The notes: generated by a model not told the origin, from the letters alone. Numbered from the stretch's first letter, positions 1 to 8,871 are shown. The stretch: DNA of 64,000 bases from Litchfieldella anticariensis FP35 = DSM 16096 (GCF_000409775.1 NZ_KE332377.1:186001-250000); one strand, 5' to 3'. Numbers and translations: made by a program.

Positions 1-463
1 CGTCATGCAGCACTTCCTGGGCAGCGAAGCCCGGAAAGATCTCCACGCCGAGTTGCTCGGCCTGCTCGGCTAGCCAACGGCACAGGTTACCGGCACTGAT
101 GACATAACGGGTCAACTCGCCACCGATATTGTGCATGGGTTTGGGCACGAAAGCATTGGGCAGTTTTTGGGCGCTCTCGGCGTCCTTGAGCAAGTAGACC
201 TCGTCGCGAGTGGCGGGGGTGGTCAACGGGGCCCCACGTTCGGTCCAATCGGGGAACAGTTCATTCAGCGCCCGGGGCTCGAAAATCGCGCCGGAGAGGA
301 TATGGGCCCCCACCTCGGAGCCCTTTTCGACCACGCACACCGTCAGTTCGCGCTCGGCGTCCTGGGCCTGCTGCATCAGGCGGCAGGCTGCCGCCAGCCC
401 TGAAGGGCCAGCGCCGACGATGACTACGTCGAAATCCATGAATTCGCGTTCTACCTGTTCCAC
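1..463 (-). CDS. Electron transfer flavoprotein-ubiquinone oxidoreductase (ETF-QO), N-terminal part, runs off the window
   Basis: Membrane-associated FAD/4Fe-4S enzyme that passes electrons from reduced ETF to ubiquinone. Only the first ~154 codons lie in the window; the 3' end is beyond base 1. The reading frame opens DVVIVGAGPSGLAAA (FAD dinucleotide-binding GxGxxG) and continues with the family-typical segment EKGSEVGAHILSGAIFEPRA. The start is taken as GTG at 463, because AAGGAG sits 7 bases upstream of it, whereas the ATG two bases further upstream is out of frame and hits a stop after four codons. It is divergent from etfBA, which encodes its electron donor, so the locus is a complete beta-oxidation/amino-acid electron-transfer module. 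Identity is confident; the start is likely. Confidence 0.9.
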   Translation of the reverse strand, partial: MEQVEREFMDFDVVIVGAGPSGLAAACRLMQQAQDAERELTVCVVEKGSEVGAHILSGAIFEPRALNELFPDWTERGAPLTTPATRDEVYLLKDAESAQKLPNAFVPKPMHNIGGELTRYVISAGNLCRWLAEQAEQLGVEIFPGFAAQEVLHD

Positions 464-610
464 ATCTTGTCTCCTTCGTCATCGACACACCGGGCCGATC
501 ACGGGGTGTCGTCAATCTAGCCAGTCAAGTGTCAATTGTGCGGCATTCGTGGCGGGCTTGATACCCGTCATAGGGCTCTTCTTGCTTTACGTTCGATTTA
601 AAACGGTCGT

Positions 611-639
611 TTGCTTCTGATCTGTGCCCATGATATGCA
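611..639 (+). promoter_or_regulatory. Candidate etfBA promoter in the divergent etf intergenic region
   Basis: The 259-bp gap between ETF-QO and etfB must hold both divergent promoters. TTGCTT (611-616), a 17-base spacer and TATGCA (634-639) is the best sigma-70-like pair facing etfB, about 80 bp before its start. The match is only moderate. I see no strong operator or terminator in the rest of the gap. Confidence 0.3.
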
Positions 640-722
640 TAATAGAAATGAGAAGGTACCCCTACCAAGGGTGACTAAGGGTAGAATTGGACGGTTCCGA
701 TACTGAACCTAGCGAGGACACC

Positions 723-1472
723 ATGAAAGTACTCGTCGCGGTCAAACGCGTCATCGACTACAACGTCAAGATCCGGGTCAAGCCGGACAACTCCGACGTC
801 GACCTCACCAACGTCAAGATGGCCATGAACCCGTTCTGCGAGATCGCCGTGGAAGAAGCGGTGCGCCTCAAGGAGCGCGGTGTGGCCAGCGAGGTGGTCG
901 CCGTCACCGTCGGCCCCAAGGCCGCCCAGGAGCAGTTGCGCACCGCGCTCGCCTTGGGCGCCGATCGCGCCATTCACGTCGAGACCGAGGCCAAGGTCGA
1001 GTCGCTGGCAGTGGCCAAGCTGCTGGCCAAGGTCGTCGAGGCGGAGCAGCCGCAACTGGTGATCCTCGGCAAGCAGGCCATCGACACCGACAACAACCAG
1101 ACCGGGCAGATGCTTGCCGCCTTGACCGGGCTGCCCCAGGGCACCTTCGCCTCCGCGGTGAAAGTGGACGGGGACAAGCTGCAGGTGACCCGCGAGATCG
1201 ACGGCGGCTTGCAGACCATCGACTTGAGCCTGCCGGCCATCGTTACCACCGATCTGCGCCTCAACGAACCGCGCTATGCCAAGCTGCCCGACATCATGAA
1301 GGCCAAGAAGAAGCCGCTGGACACCCAGACGCCCGAAGCGCTGGGGGTCGAGGTGGCGTCGAAGGTCACGCTGCTCAAGGTCGAGCCGCCGGCCGAGCGC
1401 CAGGGCGGCATCAAGGTAGGCTCGGTGGACGAGCTGGTCGACAAACTCAAGAACGAAGCCAAAGTGCTTTGA
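723..1472 (+). CDS. etfB: Electron transfer flavoprotein beta subunit
   Basis: Small subunit of the ETF heterodimer, carrying structural AMP and the recognition loop for acyl-CoA dehydrogenases. The 249-residue product starts [16 protein letters not shown], the classical EtfB N-terminus, and carries the family block [13 protein letters not shown] plus [16 protein letters not shown]-like signature (here [18 protein letters not shown]), followed by [15 protein letters not shown]. The ATG at 723 is preceded by GAGGA at 713-717; a start 36 bases further upstream would add a non-conserved leader. The length is normal for the family. It is followed 14 bp later by etfA and is clearly co-transcribed. 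Confidence 0.96.
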   Translation: MKVLVAVKRVIDYNVKIRVKPDNSDVDLTNVKMAMNPFCEIAVEEAVRLKERGVASEVVAVTVGPKAAQEQLRTALALGADRAIHVETEAKVESLAVAKLLAKVVEAEQPQLVILGKQAIDTDNNQTGQMLAALTGLPQGTFASAVKVDGDKLQVTREIDGGLQTIDLSLPAIVTTDLRLNEPRYAKLPDIMKAKKKPLDTQTPEALGVEVASKVTLLKVEPPAERQGGIKVGSVDELVDKLKNEAKVL

Positions 1473-1486
1473 AAGGGGCTGATTTC

Positions 1487-2425
1487 ATGAGCATTCTGAT
1501 CCTGGCCGACCATCACGAGGGTCAACTCGGTGCTGCCACGGCCCATGTGGTCGCTGCCGCCCAGCAGATTACCAACGCCAGTGGCGGCGCTATCGACGTG
1601 CTGGTCGTCGGCGAGAACGTTGCCGCCGTGGCCGAGGCCGCCGCCCAGCTCGACGGCGTGACCCGGGTGCGCGTGGCCGACCATGCCGTCTATGCCCACC
1701 AACTCGCCGAGCCGCTGGGTGGGCTGCTGGCCGCGCTGGCCGACGACTACAGCCATGTGCTGTCTAGCGCCTCGACCACCGGCAAGAACGTGCTGCCGCG
1801 GCTGGCCGCGCTCAAGGACGTGTCCCAGCTCTCCGACATCATCGGTGTGGAGAGTGCCGATACCTTCCTGCGCCCGATCTATGCCGGCAACGCCATCGCC
1901 ACCGTGCAGAGTGCCGATCCCCTCAAGGTGATCACCGTGCGCACCTCGGCTTTCGATGCGGTAGCCGAGAGCGGCAGTGCCGCGATCGAAGCCGTGGATA
2001 TCGTGGTCGAGAATACACTCTCCGCCTTTGTCGGCGAGAAGCTGGCGCAGAGTGAGCGCCCCGAACTGGGGGCGGCCAAGGTGGTGATCTCCGGCGGGCG
2101 CGGCATGGGCAGCGGCGAGAACTTCAAGTTGCTCGAGGGTATCGCCGACAAGCTGGGGGCGGCGATCGGCGCCTCGCGCGCGGCGGTCGATGCCGGCTTC
2201 GTGCCCAATGACATGCAGGTCGGTCAGACCGGCAAGATCGTCGCCCCGGAGCTGTACATCGCAGTGGGCATCTCGGGGGCGATCCAGCACCTGGCGGGGA
2301 TGAAGGACTCCAAGGTGATCGTGGCCATCAACAAGGACGAGGACGCGCCGATCTTCCAGGTCGCGGACTATGGCCTCGTAGGCGACCTGTTCGAGGTGCT
2401 GCCGGAGCTGGAGCAGAAGCTGTAG
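1487..2425 (+). CDS. etfA: Electron transfer flavoprotein alpha subunit
   Basis: Large ETF subunit holding the redox-active FAD. The 312-residue product starts [15 protein letters not shown] and contains the C-terminal FAD domain: [16 protein letters not shown] (phosphate loop), [22 protein letters not shown], then [17 protein letters not shown] and [18 protein letters not shown], all hallmark EtfA blocks. AAAGGGG at about 1472-1478 serves the ATG at 1487. The gene ends [11 protein letters not shown]. Immediately downstream lies a second, diverged copy of the last ~75 bp (see the repeat entry), so the 3' end has been rearranged although the gene itself is intact and of normal length. Confidence 0.96.
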   Translation: MSILILADHHEGQLGAATAHVVAAAQQITNASGGAIDVLVVGENVAAVAEAAAQLDGVTRVRVADHAVYAHQLAEPLGGLLAALADDYSHVLSSASTTGKNVLPRLAALKDVSQLSDIIGVESADTFLRPIYAGNAIATVQSADPLKVITVRTSAFDAVAESGSAAIEAVDIVVENTLSAFVGEKLAQSERPELGAAKVVISGGRGMGSGENFKLLEGIADKLGAAIGASRAAVDAGFVPNDMQVGQTGKIVAPELYIAVGISGAIQHLAGMKDSKVIVAINKDEDAPIFQVADYGLVGDLFEVLPELEQKL

Positions 2426-2436
2426 GGAAGATCGTG

Positions 2437-2520
2437 ATCTTCCAGGTCGCGCTCTCAAGGATCATCGGCCTCGTGGGCGACCTGTTCGAGGTGCTGCCGG
2501 AGCTGGAGAGCAAGCTGTAA
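2437..2520 (+). repeat. Diverged tandem duplicate of the etfA 3' end
   Basis: Bases 2437-2520 encode [20 protein letters not shown]...ELESKL-stop, a near copy of the etfA tail at 2351-2425 ([17 protein letters not shown]...ELEQKL-stop). The longest common block is about 30 nt, around the [11 protein letters not shown] codons. The copy differs by a 9-bp net insertion near its start and by the penultimate codons (AGC for CAG). An in-frame GTG at 2434 with AGGGAAG upstream could begin a 28-codon peptide, but the simplest reading is a recombination scar or the remnant tail of another etfA allele. Confidence 0.85.
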
Positions 2521-2567
2521 GTCATGTTTCTCGATCATAAACACTAGTTGAGTGACTCATTGCGTTG

Positions 2568-2596
2568 CCGGCCCCCGATAGGGGGCCGGTTTTTTT
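2568..2596 (+). terminator. Rho-independent terminator after etfBA
   Basis: CCGGCCCCC, loop GATA, GGGGGCCGG (9-bp perfect stem), followed by seven T. It is 48 bases after the duplicated etfA tail and just before the promoter of the TonB2 operon, so it separates the two units. Confidence 0.92.
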
Positions 2597-2631
2597 GCGT
2601 TCGAGGTTGGATATTATTGATAATTATTATT
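2595..2631 (+). promoter_or_regulatory. Candidate promoter with Fur-like box for the TonB2 operon
   Basis: Bases 2613-2631 (ATTATTGATAATTATTATT) match 14 of 19 positions of the classical Fur box GATAATGATAATCATTATC. A possible -35 TTGCGT (2595-2600) overlaps the T-run of the etfA terminator and a -10-like GATAAT (2619-2624) lies inside the Fur box, an arrangement in which iron-loaded Fur would block polymerase. The first gene of the operon starts about 50 bp downstream. Match counted by eye; Fur regulation is inferred and agrees with operon function. Confidence 0.55.
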
Positions 2632-2682
2632 GTTTGAGATAGCGTGCATTTCCTATCGGCTCATACGATCCCGGAGAATCAA

Positions 2683-3474
2683 GTGGTGCAAGACAAGGTG
2701 ATCATCCCCCGCTGGAGTCTGGCGATACTACTGTGTTGCCTGAGCTTCGTAGCGGCGGCGGACGACGAGTTGCTGAAGGAGTCGCAGCGTGCCCAGCAGG
2801 CTCAGGCAGAATTGCAATCACGTATCGATGCGGCCGACGAGGCGACCCGACAACGCCTCGAGACACTTCGTGAGGCACAGCACGAGATTCGTCGTCTCGA
2901 GGCCTACAATGACGAGCTCGAGCCCCTTGTCGAACGGCAGGCACGAACCATCGCCACGCGTGAACGAGCTCTGGATGCCTTGGGTGAGACCCGCGATACC
3001 CTTCCGGCTGTGATGCGCGAGCTGGTCGGACGCCTTGAACGGTTCGTGGAGAGTGATCTGCCTTTCCTACGAGATGAACGCTTGTCACGAGTGGCGAGCC
3101 TGGAAACGATGCTGAGCGACAGTGAGTTGACTCAGGCAGACAAGCTCGATCGGATCCTCTCGGCCTGGAGAGCCGAACTGGACTATGGACGAGAAATGGA
3201 TACCTGGAGTGGCCGGCTCGATGGCGAAGAGCCTCTGGAGGTCGATTTCCTGCGCATCGGCCGAGTGGGGTTCTATTACTTGACCCCGGATGGGCGTCAG
3301 GGAGGCGTCTGGAAGGTGGCACGCAGCGAGTGGCAGCCGCTTGACGGTGAAGTATTGAGCGAACTTCGCAAAGGAGTGCGGATAGCTCGCGATCAACGTG
3401 CGCCGGAACTGCTGGCCTTGCCGGTCTCGCAAGTCGTGGACACGGTCGAGGAACAGGACGAGGAGGCCTCATGA
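2683..3474 (+). CDS. DUF3450 periplasmic coiled-coil protein of the TonB2 cluster
   Basis: About 263 residues. A signal peptide is visible (IIPRWSLAILLCCLSFVAAA then DDELLKES), followed by a long charged coiled coil (about residues 25-100, heptads rich in E, R and L) and a globular C-terminal part with RIGRVGFYYLTPDGRQGG. Proteins of this DUF are found as the first gene of TonB2-type clusters beside TtpC/ExbB2/ExbD2/TonB2; their role is probably periplasmic and accessory to energy transduction, but is not established. Start chosen: GTG 2683, with GGAG at 2673-2676; GTG 2686 and an upstream GTG at 2644 are alternatives. Its stop overlaps the next start (ATGA). Confidence 0.85.
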   Translation: MVQDKVIIPRWSLAILLCCLSFVAAADDELLKESQRAQQAQAELQSRIDAADEATRQRLETLREAQHEIRRLEAYNDELEPLVERQARTIATRERALDALGETRDTLPAVMRELVGRLERFVESDLPFLRDERLSRVASLETMLSDSELTQADKLDRILSAWRAELDYGREMDTWSGRLDGEEPLEVDFLRIGRVGFYYLTPDGRQGGVWKVARSEWQPLDGEVLSELRKGVRIARDQRAPELLALPVSQVVDTVEEQDEEAS

Positions 3475-4853
3475 ACAGTCGCATCGTGAAGGTGGTGCGC
3501 AACCTGACGTTGGGTGTGTTACTGAGCTGGCCACTTGTCGGGGCGCAGGCTCAGTCGTCAGACGATCCTGTGGAGACGCTGCGTGCCGAACGCCAAGCTG
3601 CCGAAGCCCGTGATCGAGCGCGTCTGGCCGAACTGGTCGACGATCGTGAAGCGTTGGAGACAGCGCTGGAAACGGCTATCACCGAACGCGATGCAGCACG
3701 TGCGCGTCGTGACGAGCTCGAGGTTCGCCAACAGGCGCAGGACGCCCGTCTGCAGGAATTGAACGAACGTCGTCAAGAGCAGGGGGGCGACCTCGACGGT
3801 GTTCTGTCGGTGGTGGCACGACATAGCGGCGAGTTGCGCGATGAACTGTCGGATAGCTGGTTGACCGTCGGTGGGGCGACAATGCCCGCGCGATTCGACG
3901 AGCAGGCCATCCTCGAGCGTGAACATGTGGAGAACTTGGCCGATCACTTGATGACGTTGACCGCAGAGAGCGCTCGCGGCATTCGTTTTTCAGCCCCGGT
4001 AGCCGATCGAGCCGGTCAAATCGAACCCCGTGAAGTGATCCGCCTGGGGAGCTTCCTGGCGTTCAGCGAAGGTGACCTGTTGCGTCGCAGCGGCGAGGGA
4101 GAAGCACAGCACCTTGCCGTGGCTGAGCGCACACCTCACGCTGTTGCTTCCCAGCTCGAAGCCTTCCAGCAGGGAACCGGCGATGACGTAAGCGTCGATC
4201 CAACCCAGGGGCAGGTAATCGCCGCCTTGGCTCAGCAACCGAGCCTGGTAGAGCGCTTTCATCAAGGGGGAGCGGTAGGCTACGTCGTGGTGATATTGGG
4301 CGTGATCGGTCTGTTGGTTGCTTTGGCTCAGTACGCCTATCTGCTACACATCAGTGTGACTCTGCGTCGTCAGGTTCGCGATCTCGATACCCTACGCGAC
4401 GATAACCCACTAGGACGCGTGTTGACTCGGTTCCGGGCCTTGGGAAGCGATCACGCGCCTGAAGCTCTGGAAGCGCGTCTCGATGAGGCGTTGTTGGCCG
4501 AACAGCCACGTCTCGAGAGGGGGCAGCCGCTAGTCAAGTTGCTGGCGGCCGTGGCACCGTTGCTTGGTCTATTGGGTACGGTGACCGGGATGATCGTGAC
4601 GTTTCAGTCGATTACAGTCTTTGGCACCAGTGATCCTCAATTGATGGCTGGCGGGATCAGTCAGGCCCTGGTAACTACCGTACTGGGGTTGATCACGGCG
4701 GTGCCGCTGCTGTTCGCGCATACCGCCCTGTCCAGTCGCAGTCGGTTTTTGGTGGGGCTGGTGGAAGGTCGGGCCAGTGCCGTCCTGGCCGAACATCTGG
4801 AAGCACAGCGTAAGACATCGGAGCACCGTGTCCATGATTCCGCTATGGCTTGA
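3471..4853 (+). CDS. ttpC: TtpC-like MotA/TolQ/ExbB protein with long periplasmic N-terminal domain
   Basis: 460 residues. A signal peptide (LTLGVLLSWPLVGAQA) is followed by a coiled-coil periplasmic domain (about 30-110), a globular part to about 260, then three membrane spans (about 268-290, 358-380, 398-420). The last two carry the ExbB/TolQ signature APLLGLLGTVTGMIVTF and QALVTTVLGLITAVPLLF. The combination of a large periplasmic domain with a TolQ core is that of TtpC, the fourth obligatory protein of Vibrio TonB2 systems. It most likely couples the DUF3450 protein to the ExbB/ExbD motor. The gene overlaps both neighbours, indicating translational coupling. Confidence 0.88.
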   Translation: MNSRIVKVVRNLTLGVLLSWPLVGAQAQSSDDPVETLRAERQAAEARDRARLAELVDDREALETALETAITERDAARARRDELEVRQQAQDARLQELNERRQEQGGDLDGVLSVVARHSGELRDELSDSWLTVGGATMPARFDEQAILEREHVENLADHLMTLTAESARGIRFSAPVADRAGQIEPREVIRLGSFLAFSEGDLLRRSGEGEAQHLAVAERTPHAVASQLEAFQQGTGDDVSVDPTQGQVIAALAQQPSLVERFHQGGAVGYVVVILGVIGLLVALAQYAYLLHISVTLRRQVRDLDTLRDDNPLGRVLTRFRALGSDHAPEALEARLDEALLAEQPRLERGQPLVKLLAAVAPLLGLLGTVTGMIVTFQSITVFGTSDPQLMAGGISQALVTTVLGLITAVPLLFAHTALSSRSRFLVGLVEGRASAVLAEHLEAQRKTSEHRVHDSAMA

Positions 4854-5370
4854 GCCACTGGCGAGACTGATCGATGCCGGAGGTGTGGTACTGGTGGCGA
4901 TCGGTGTGGTGGCCACACTGCTGTTTGCCATGGGGCTAGAGCGCTGGTGGTATTTCCGTTTTACGCATCGCCGTGCCCGGCGAGCGTTGATCCACCGCTG
5001 GATAGCACGACCCGACCACGCCAGTTGGAGTGCACTGACCCTGCGCGAAGTGTGGACCCAGGAACTACTGGCGCGTTTGCGCCGCACTCTGCCCTGGCTG
5101 AAGTTGCTGGTAGGGATTTGTCCCTTGCTCGGCCTCTTGGGGACGGTTACCGGTATGATCAGCGTTTTCGACAGTCTGGCGCTTAGCGAAGTCAGTCAGG
5201 CAAGGGCCATGGCCGATGGAGTGGCGAGAGCTACCTTGCCGACATTGGCCGGTATGGCGGTGGCGGTGGCTGGTCTACTGTTCACCACTCGACTCGAACA
5301 ACTCATCCGGCGCGAGGACCAGAAACTGCATGACCGCATGGCTCGCGCCGCGGAGGAAGCCCATGCGTAG
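4834..5370 (+). CDS. exbB: ExbB/TolQ-family proton-channel protein (TonB2-type)
   Basis: 178 residues, smaller than the classical ExbB of 240 or more, as is usual for ExbB2. Three membrane spans are visible (about 12-34, 88-110 and 128-150) with the family motif CPLLGLLGTVTGMISVF and the third-span block ARATLPTLAGMAVAVAGLLF. With ExbD it forms the inner-membrane motor that uses the proton gradient to energise TonB. The ATG at 4834 (MIPLWLEPLARLID) lies inside the end of ttpC, overlapping by 20 bp, with GGAG 10 bases upstream. Confidence 0.92.
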   Translation: MIPLWLEPLARLIDAGGVVLVAIGVVATLLFAMGLERWWYFRFTHRRARRALIHRWIARPDHASWSALTLREVWTQELLARLRRTLPWLKLLVGICPLLGLLGTVTGMISVFDSLALSEVSQARAMADGVARATLPTLAGMAVAVAGLLFTTRLEQLIRREDQKLHDRMARAAEEAHA

Positions 5371-5770
5371 ACGTCGCCTCAGCGCCGACCATGGTGAGAC
5401 CCACGAAGTCAATCTGACGCCGATGCTGGATGTGGTCTTCATCATGCTGATCTTCTTCATCGTCACGACTAGTTTCATCAAGGAGAGTGGTGTGGATGTC
5501 GAGCGCCCAGAGTCGTTAGCGGCATCGCCACGTCCCGATGCTCAGGTGATGGTGGCGATCACGCCTGAAAATGCCGTCTGGGTTGATGGTCGACCTGTGG
5601 ACGTCCACCGGGTCGGTGGGGAGGTCGCGAGCCTGGTGAGTGATGACGGAGGTGTGGTCATTCAAGCGGATCGCGCCTCCACCACCGGTTTACTGATCGA
5701 GGTCATGGACCGCATTCGTGAGGCCGGCGTAGAGAATGTCGCCGTAGCGGCGCAGCGGAGTTCATCTTGA
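5363..5770 (+). CDS. exbD: ExbD/TolR-family biopolymer transport protein
   Basis: 135 residues. A short basic cytoplasmic start (MRRRRLSADHGETHEVN) leads to LTPMLDVVFIMLIFFIV, the single transmembrane helix with the conserved proton-carrying Asp (about residue 27), followed by a periplasmic domain ending in VENVAVAAQRSSS. GGAGGAAG at 5351-5358 precedes the ATG, and the start overlaps the exbB stop. A longer upstream reading of the frame lacks family features and lies inside exbB. Functions with ExbB and TonB. Confidence 0.95.
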   Translation: MRRRRLSADHGETHEVNLTPMLDVVFIMLIFFIVTTSFIKESGVDVERPESLAASPRPDAQVMVAITPENAVWVDGRPVDVHRVGGEVASLVSDDGGVVIQADRASTTGLLIEVMDRIREAGVENVAVAAQRSSS

Positions 5771-6519
5771 TGCGGGTTGTCTTTGCTGCCTGTGGGGGCG
5801 TACTGCTAGCGCTGCTGCTGTTCTTCCTGTTGGCGTTATTGGTTGCTCCGCCAGAAGAGGAGCGGGAAATCGTCGAAATGACGATGTCGATGGCCATGGT
5901 AGAAGCGCCAGAGCAACCGGAACAGGAAACGGCAGCTCCCGCAGAACCACCTGCACCGACACCGCCACAAGCAACGCCGCCGCCCCCCGCTCCAATGCCG
6001 GAGCCGACCTTCGATAGCGCCATTGCTTTGCCAGAACCCGAAGTGCCGGCCATGGAGACTCCAGAGGTAGAGCTGGAAACGACATTGCCGGAACTGGCGG
6101 AGGCGCAACCGAAGCCTCAGCCGGAACCGGAACCACGGCCGTTGCCGGAACCGGAACGACTCCCAGCACAGGCTTCCATGTCACCATCTCAGAATAGCGA
6201 ATCAGCCACTGAGGCCGAGGCGCCGGCCGCGAGTCGTAACGCCAATGCCAGCACCCCCGTCGAGAGTTCTCCGCGCCCGACGCGTCGCGTACCGCCAGAG
6301 TACCCGGCACAAGCCCAACGGCGTGGTCTGGAAGGGTACGTGGAGGTCCGTTTTACCATTGGGACCGATGGTCGTGTGGAAGCGAACTCCATCGAGATCG
6401 TTGAGGCTCAACCACGTAATGTCTTCGATCGTGCGGCACGTCAGGCGATTGCGCGCTGGGAGTTTCCTGAGGGTGAGTTGCGCCTGGCCCGGCAGCGTCT
6501 GGAATTTCAGTTGAGGTAA
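5770..6519 (+). CDS. tonB: TonB energy transducer
   Basis: 249 residues. One N-terminal membrane anchor (about 6-27), a Pro/Glu/Ala-rich periplasmic spacer (about 45-170, with PEP/PQP repeats), and a C-terminal TonB domain with the diagnostic RVPPEYPAQAQRRGLEGYV and VRFTIGTDGRVEANSIEIVE blocks, ending ARWEFPEGELR...FQLR. It bridges the periplasm to drive outer-membrane receptors, probably for siderophores, haem or other large ligands. The ATG overlaps the exbD stop as TGATG; an upstream TTG is possible but unnecessary. No TonB-dependent receptor gene lies in the window. Confidence 0.95.
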   Translation: MRVVFAACGGVLLALLLFFLLALLVAPPEEEREIVEMTMSMAMVEAPEQPEQETAAPAEPPAPTPPQATPPPPAPMPEPTFDSAIALPEPEVPAMETPEVELETTLPELAEAQPKPQPEPEPRPLPEPERLPAQASMSPSQNSESATEAEAPAASRNANASTPVESSPRPTRRVPPEYPAQAQRRGLEGYVEVRFTIGTDGRVEANSIEIVEAQPRNVFDRAARQAIARWEFPEGELRLARQRLEFQLR

Positions 6520-6522
6520 GGC

Positions 6523-7722
6523 ATGAATGAGGCACGACGAATACTGCGCCCGCGACGTGTCTGGAGTGTGGCCCTTTTCTGGGGGTGGTCGGTTTGCGCT
6601 CACGCGGCACCGGCGCTTCCCGGCGACATGGTACGCGACCTAGAGGCACTGCAGCAGCGTCTAACGGCTGGAGAAACGTCTGCTGTGGTTGAAGCAGCGC
6701 TTGCCCAAGCCCGGCGACTTCAAGGTGGCAATGCTGCCGATCGTTGGGCGCAGGCGTTGTATCTGCAATTGGCGGCCACGGCAGCTTCTCGCCAAGGTCG
6801 TGACGTGCAATCTGCCGATTTGTTGCAACAGGCTCGTGATATAGCGGATATCGATGCTGAGCACCGGGCACGTTGGTTACGCCAAGAGGCGCATTTGCGG
6901 CTGCATACCGGTCAGACCGAGCATGGCAGCGAGTTGCTGGGGCGGTGGCTAGCCGAGCATGATGCCGGCACGGCTGATCTCTGGCTAATGGCCCAAGCTC
7001 AGGCTTCGCTCTCACATTGGGAGCAGGCAGCGACTTGGGTCGAACGTGCCATGCAGCATGATGCTGACCCTGATGAGGTTCACTTGTCGTTAGCGGCATC
7101 GGTCTATCAACATGCCGGACGTGAGGAACAGGCATTAAGCATATTGGATCGCTTGCTGGCCCAAGCCCCCGACGATGCCGAGCAGTGGCGGCGCGCGGCG
7201 GGGCTTGCTCAGCGTCTCGGCGATCACGGTCGTGCTGCAGCCTTATGGGAAGCAGGCTGGCGGCGAGGCGTGTTGCAGGGAGACCGGGATTTATTGACTC
7301 GGGTGCGACTGCATGTGGCGGGTGGAACTCCAGCCAGAGCCGCCGAGATACTGCAAGCAGCTCTGGACAATGGTGAGTTGGAAGACTCACTAGAGTATCG
7401 TCGACTGCTGGCCGATGCCTGGACCGCGGCACGCGACCGTCAACGCGCCCTGACAGCATGGCGTACGCTCGCTGAGCGCAGCGGGAAAGGTGATGACTGG
7501 TTACGCTTGGGACAATTGGCCCATGCCTGGGGAGAAGAAGCGATAGCAAGCACCGCCTTTCAGCGTGCCGATCGATTGGGGGTCAAGGAGGCCGAGGCAT
7601 GGCAAGCCTATCTCAAGAACGACCAGGAAGTGCAGGTGAAGAAGACGCCCGACAGGTCCGGCCAGGCGTCACCTCGTGGCGATAGCGATCAGAATGACAG
7701 CTCTGTCCATACTGGAGCGTGA
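6523..7722 (+). CDS. Tetratricopeptide repeat protein of the TonB2 cluster
   Basis: 399 residues. The N-terminal signal sequence (about residues 10-30, [17 protein letters not shown]) suggests export to the periplasm. The body is a row of degenerate TPR-like helical pairs, for example [40 protein letters not shown] and [23 protein letters not shown] protein is the usual last gene of the DUF3450-ttpC-exbB-exbD-tonB cluster (TtpB/TPR type) and probably scaffolds the complex. The last 34 bp overlap the 3' end of convergent xthA, so its charged C-terminal tail may be dispensable. Confidence 0.85.
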   Translation: MNEARRILRPRRVWSVALFWGWSVCAHAAPALPGDMVRDLEALQQRLTAGETSAVVEAALAQARRLQGGNAADRWAQALYLQLAATAASRQGRDVQSADLLQQARDIADIDAEHRARWLRQEAHLRLHTGQTEHGSELLGRWLAEHDAGTADLWLMAQAQASLSHWEQAATWVERAMQHDADPDEVHLSLAASVYQHAGREEQALSILDRLLAQAPDDAEQWRRAAGLAQRLGDHGRAAALWEAGWRRGVLQGDRDLLTRVRLHVAGGTPARAAEILQAALDNGELEDSLEYRRLLADAWTAARDRQRALTAWRTLAERSGKGDDWLRLGQLAHAWGEEAIASTAFQRADRLGVKEAEAWQAYLKNDQEVQVKKTPDRSGQASPRGDSDQNDSSVHTGA

Positions 7723-8507
7723 TCTGAAGGTCGCTCCATGCTGCGCAATTCATAATCGATGCCGGCGTCGCTCACATGTTCGCACAGTGATGCCGTGACG
7801 AGGATATAGTCAATCCGCAGCCCCCGCTTGGGGTCACGCTCGAAGCCACGGGAGCGGTAGTCGAACCAACTGAAGCGGTCGTCGATATCGGGATGGCAAT
7901 GTCGGTAACTGTCCTTGAACCCCCAGTTCTTGATCCGTGAGAGCCATTCGCGCTCGATCGGCTGGAAGCTGGTCTTGCCTTCGCGTAGCCAGCGTTTGCG
8001 GTTGGCTTCGCCGATACCGATGTCAATATCCTCCGGTGAGATATTGAAATCCCCCATCACGGCTATGCGCTCATCTTGGTGATGCTGGGTCTCCAGCATG
8101 CGTGAGAACTGATCGTAGAACGTCCGCTTGTAAGGAAATTTAGTGGCATGGTTGATGTTTTCCCCTTGCGGGTAATAGCCGTTCCAGATGGTCATGGTCT
8201 TGCCATTAGTCAGCGCAAGCCGTGCGCCGATCATGCGTCGCTGAGCGTCCTCGCCGTCGTCGGGCAACCCGTAGAATACTGCCTCGGGTGCCTCGCGGCA
8301 GAGCAGGGCGACGCCGTAATGCCCCTTCTGACCATGATAATAGACGTGGTAACCCAAGCTCTTGATAGCATCTTCGGGAAATTCACTATCCTGGACCTTG
8401 GTTTCCTGCAAGCCGATGACGGCTGGTCGATGGGTGTCGATCAGCGCCTCAAGTTGATGCAGGCGTGCACGTAATCCGTTGATATTGAAAGATACCAGGC
8501 GCATCAT
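7689..8507 (-). CDS. xthA: Exodeoxyribonuclease III
   Basis: 272 residues, standard length. The endonuclease/exonuclease/phosphatase fold is complete: [21 protein letters not shown] (metal-binding Glu), [30 protein letters not shown] and the catalytic [10 protein letters not shown] at the C-terminus. It acts in base-excision repair as AP endonuclease and 3'-5' exonuclease. Two adjacent ATG codons (8507 and 8504) could serve as start; the first forms an ATGA overlap with the stop of the upstream small gene, indicating coupling. The 3' end overlaps convergent coding sequence by 34 bp. Confidence 0.95.
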   Translation of the reverse strand: MMRLVSFNINGLRARLHQLEALIDTHRPAVIGLQETKVQDSEFPEDAIKSLGYHVYYHGQKGHYGVALLCREAPEAVFYGLPDDGEDAQRRMIGARLALTNGKTMTIWNGYYPQGENINHATKFPYKRTFYDQFSRMLETQHHQDERIAVMGDFNISPEDIDIGIGEANRKRWLREGKTSFQPIEREWLSRIKNWGFKDSYRHCHPDIDDRFSWFDYRSRGFERDPKRGLRIDYILVTASLCEHVSDAGIDYELRSMERPSDHAPVWTELSF

Positions 8508-8752
8508 TCGTCCTTGTCGCTATTATTTCGGGTATCGCCCGAAGGGTGAATACCAATGGAGGTAGCTTGCTGTTGGCGTGCTAATTTACGTGCAGCCTGC
8601 AGCTTACGTTGCTGGACTTTTTTCTGCGTGAAGCGGCGTGACGAGGTGACCTGGTCAGGGTTCTCGTGACGCCATTTCTTGTAGTCCTTGCGCTTGCCGG
8701 TGCGAATCGTCACCTTGTCGGACAGCGAGCGGGTCTTTTTCTTGCGCGTCAT
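8504..8752 (-). CDS. Small, highly basic protein of unknown function upstream of xthA
   Basis: 82 residues starting [21 protein letters not shown]; Lys/Arg-rich throughout, with a Gln/Ala-rich helix ([15 protein letters not shown]) and an acidic tail (NNSDKDE). GGAGTC precedes the ATG at 8752; upstream in-frame extension is not plausible. Composition suggests nucleic-acid or ribosome binding, but no family is recognised. Tight overlap with xthA (ATGA) puts it in one operon with a DNA repair nuclease. Confidence 0.65.
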   Translation of the reverse strand: MTRKKKTRSLSDKVTIRTGKRKDYKKWRHENPDQVTSSRRFTQKKVQQRKLQAARKLARQQQATSIGIHPSGDTRNNSDKDE

Positions 8753-8862
8753 GGGGCAAGACTCCTGGAAGCGTTTGCACGCTATTCTATCAGGGCAGCG
8801 GGGCCCTTCGAAGCACCGTTGGTCGCGTCGTTGTGCTCGGGCGCGCTCAGTTCGGCAATGAC

Positions 8863-8871
8863 TGGTACAAT
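8863..8871 (+). promoter_or_regulatory. Extended -10 promoter element for rhlB
   Basis: TGGTACAAT is an extended -10 (TGn plus TACAAT) about 75 bp before the rhlB start in the gap between divergent genes. No good -35 is present at 16-18 bp, which extended -10 promoters tolerate. Confidence 0.4.

Noticed and set aside
1274-2458. Long open frame (394 codons) antisense to etfA
   Set aside because: Rich in His, Gly, Asp and Arg with no motif; a mirror of the GC-biased third positions of etfA.
6353-7549. 398-codon open frame antisense to the TPR gene
   Set aside because: Arg/Pro/His-rich, no domain, fully inside a TPR gene with normal codon use.
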